From Phymorhynchus buccinoides (Eukaryota; Mollusca; Gastropoda; Neogastropoda; Raphitomidae), in contig CM065682.1 in NCBI GenBank assembly GCA_017654935.2, forward strand, positions 40,409,466-40,473,465: 64,000 nt of DNA, given 5' to 3'. The notes under the pieces are model-generated. The model worked only from the letters and a program-made list of their open reading frames with translations. It was not told the DNA's origin and made no database searches. The first letter of the stretch is position 1. Every line of letters begins with the position of its first letter. Shown here one piece after another: positions 63,552 through 64,000 of this stretch. The position numbers and the translations under genes were made by a program.

Positions 63552-64000
63552 CTGCTGAAATCTATGTTAAGGAGAACAAATGTCAACAACGACACACGTA
63601 CAATCAAAACACACACACACACAATGCAAAATTATTCAAACAAGAATATAACAAGTAGTACATTAGTAGCAGAAGGCTTTCATACAGGTTTTTTCTCCAA
63701 GTCATTCTCTCTACAACATCTGTTGAAAAAGAAGAAGATTTTAATGATTTAATCCATGTTACTCCATCTTTAGGTTTAACTTTAAGGCAACAAAATGTCA
63801 GTTTTTATAAAGGCATTATATGGCAACAGAGGTGGGGTTTAGCACATACGCACACACACACACACACACATCCCCAAATTCAGATTTTTTATTTTATTGA
63901 TATACTCATATAGTGACCTTTGCTACAGTGACTTTCCATAATCCACTTTATGTTTGTTGAGAATGCTGAAGACACTATTAGGGGGTATTGTTTTTAACTC
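63552..64000. other. MLST8 intron, right edge
   Basis: No match to the expected MLST8 first coding exon (human ATAGYDHTVRFWQA-like block) on the minus strand. Holds only AT-rich sequence and a CA run. Confidence 0.6.

Overview
The window is a piece of an animal nuclear genome. Genes are split into short exons with GT-AG introns, intergenic DNA is AT-rich, and simple repeats, MITEs, tRNA-derived SINEs and broken LINEs are dense. Protein similarity (judged from memory of the human families) and the repeat style suggest a lophotrochozoan, most likely a marine mollusc such as a gastropod. The species cannot be fixed from sequence alone. Exons were assembled by hand from homology plus splice sites. 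Every exon join listed for the four genes keeps the reading frame.

Layout. (1) 1.1-26.1 kb, minus strand: TECPR1, a beta-propeller/dysferlin-domain/PH-domain autophagy protein. Seventeen exons (1189 codons) are visible and the C-terminal end runs off the left edge. (2) 26-36 kb: region between TECPR1 and BRI3, with two converging broken non-LTR retrotransposon fragments (26.4-27.55 and 27.87-28.8 kb), a piggyBac-like MITE, a large palindrome at 31.5-31.9 kb and a minisatellite at 34.0-35.3 kb. (3) 36.27-37.87 kb, plus strand: BRI3, a small LITAF-like membrane protein of 143 aa. (4) 38-47 kb: long AT-rich 3' flank, microsatellites, a foldback MITE and a full-length SINE. (5) 47.07-51.88 kb, plus strand: ALG13, the GlcNAc-transferase subunit (224 aa), with an unexpected hydrophobic C-terminus and a minisatellite in intron 1. 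(6) 56.14-63.55 kb, minus strand: MLST8, the WD40 subunit of TOR complexes, with its first exon beyond the right edge.

TECPR1 and BRI3 lie head to head, as I recall they do in human 7q21.3, which suggests old microsynteny. ALG13 and MLST8 converge. TECPR1 (autophagosome/lysosome) and MLST8 (TOR) touch the same nutrient and lysosome biology, but nothing in the sequence shows co-regulation.

The strongest unusual signal is in TECPR1. At least seven exons (2, 4, 5, 10, 11, 13, 16) have seeded tandem arrays whose repeat unit is the exon edge plus its own splice donor or acceptor. Each array therefore presents about 4 to 23 near-identical copies of a splice site next to the real one. Three of the unit lengths (45, 60 and 72 bp) are multiples of three, and the 45-bp array in the PH domain is one continuous in-frame coding stretch.
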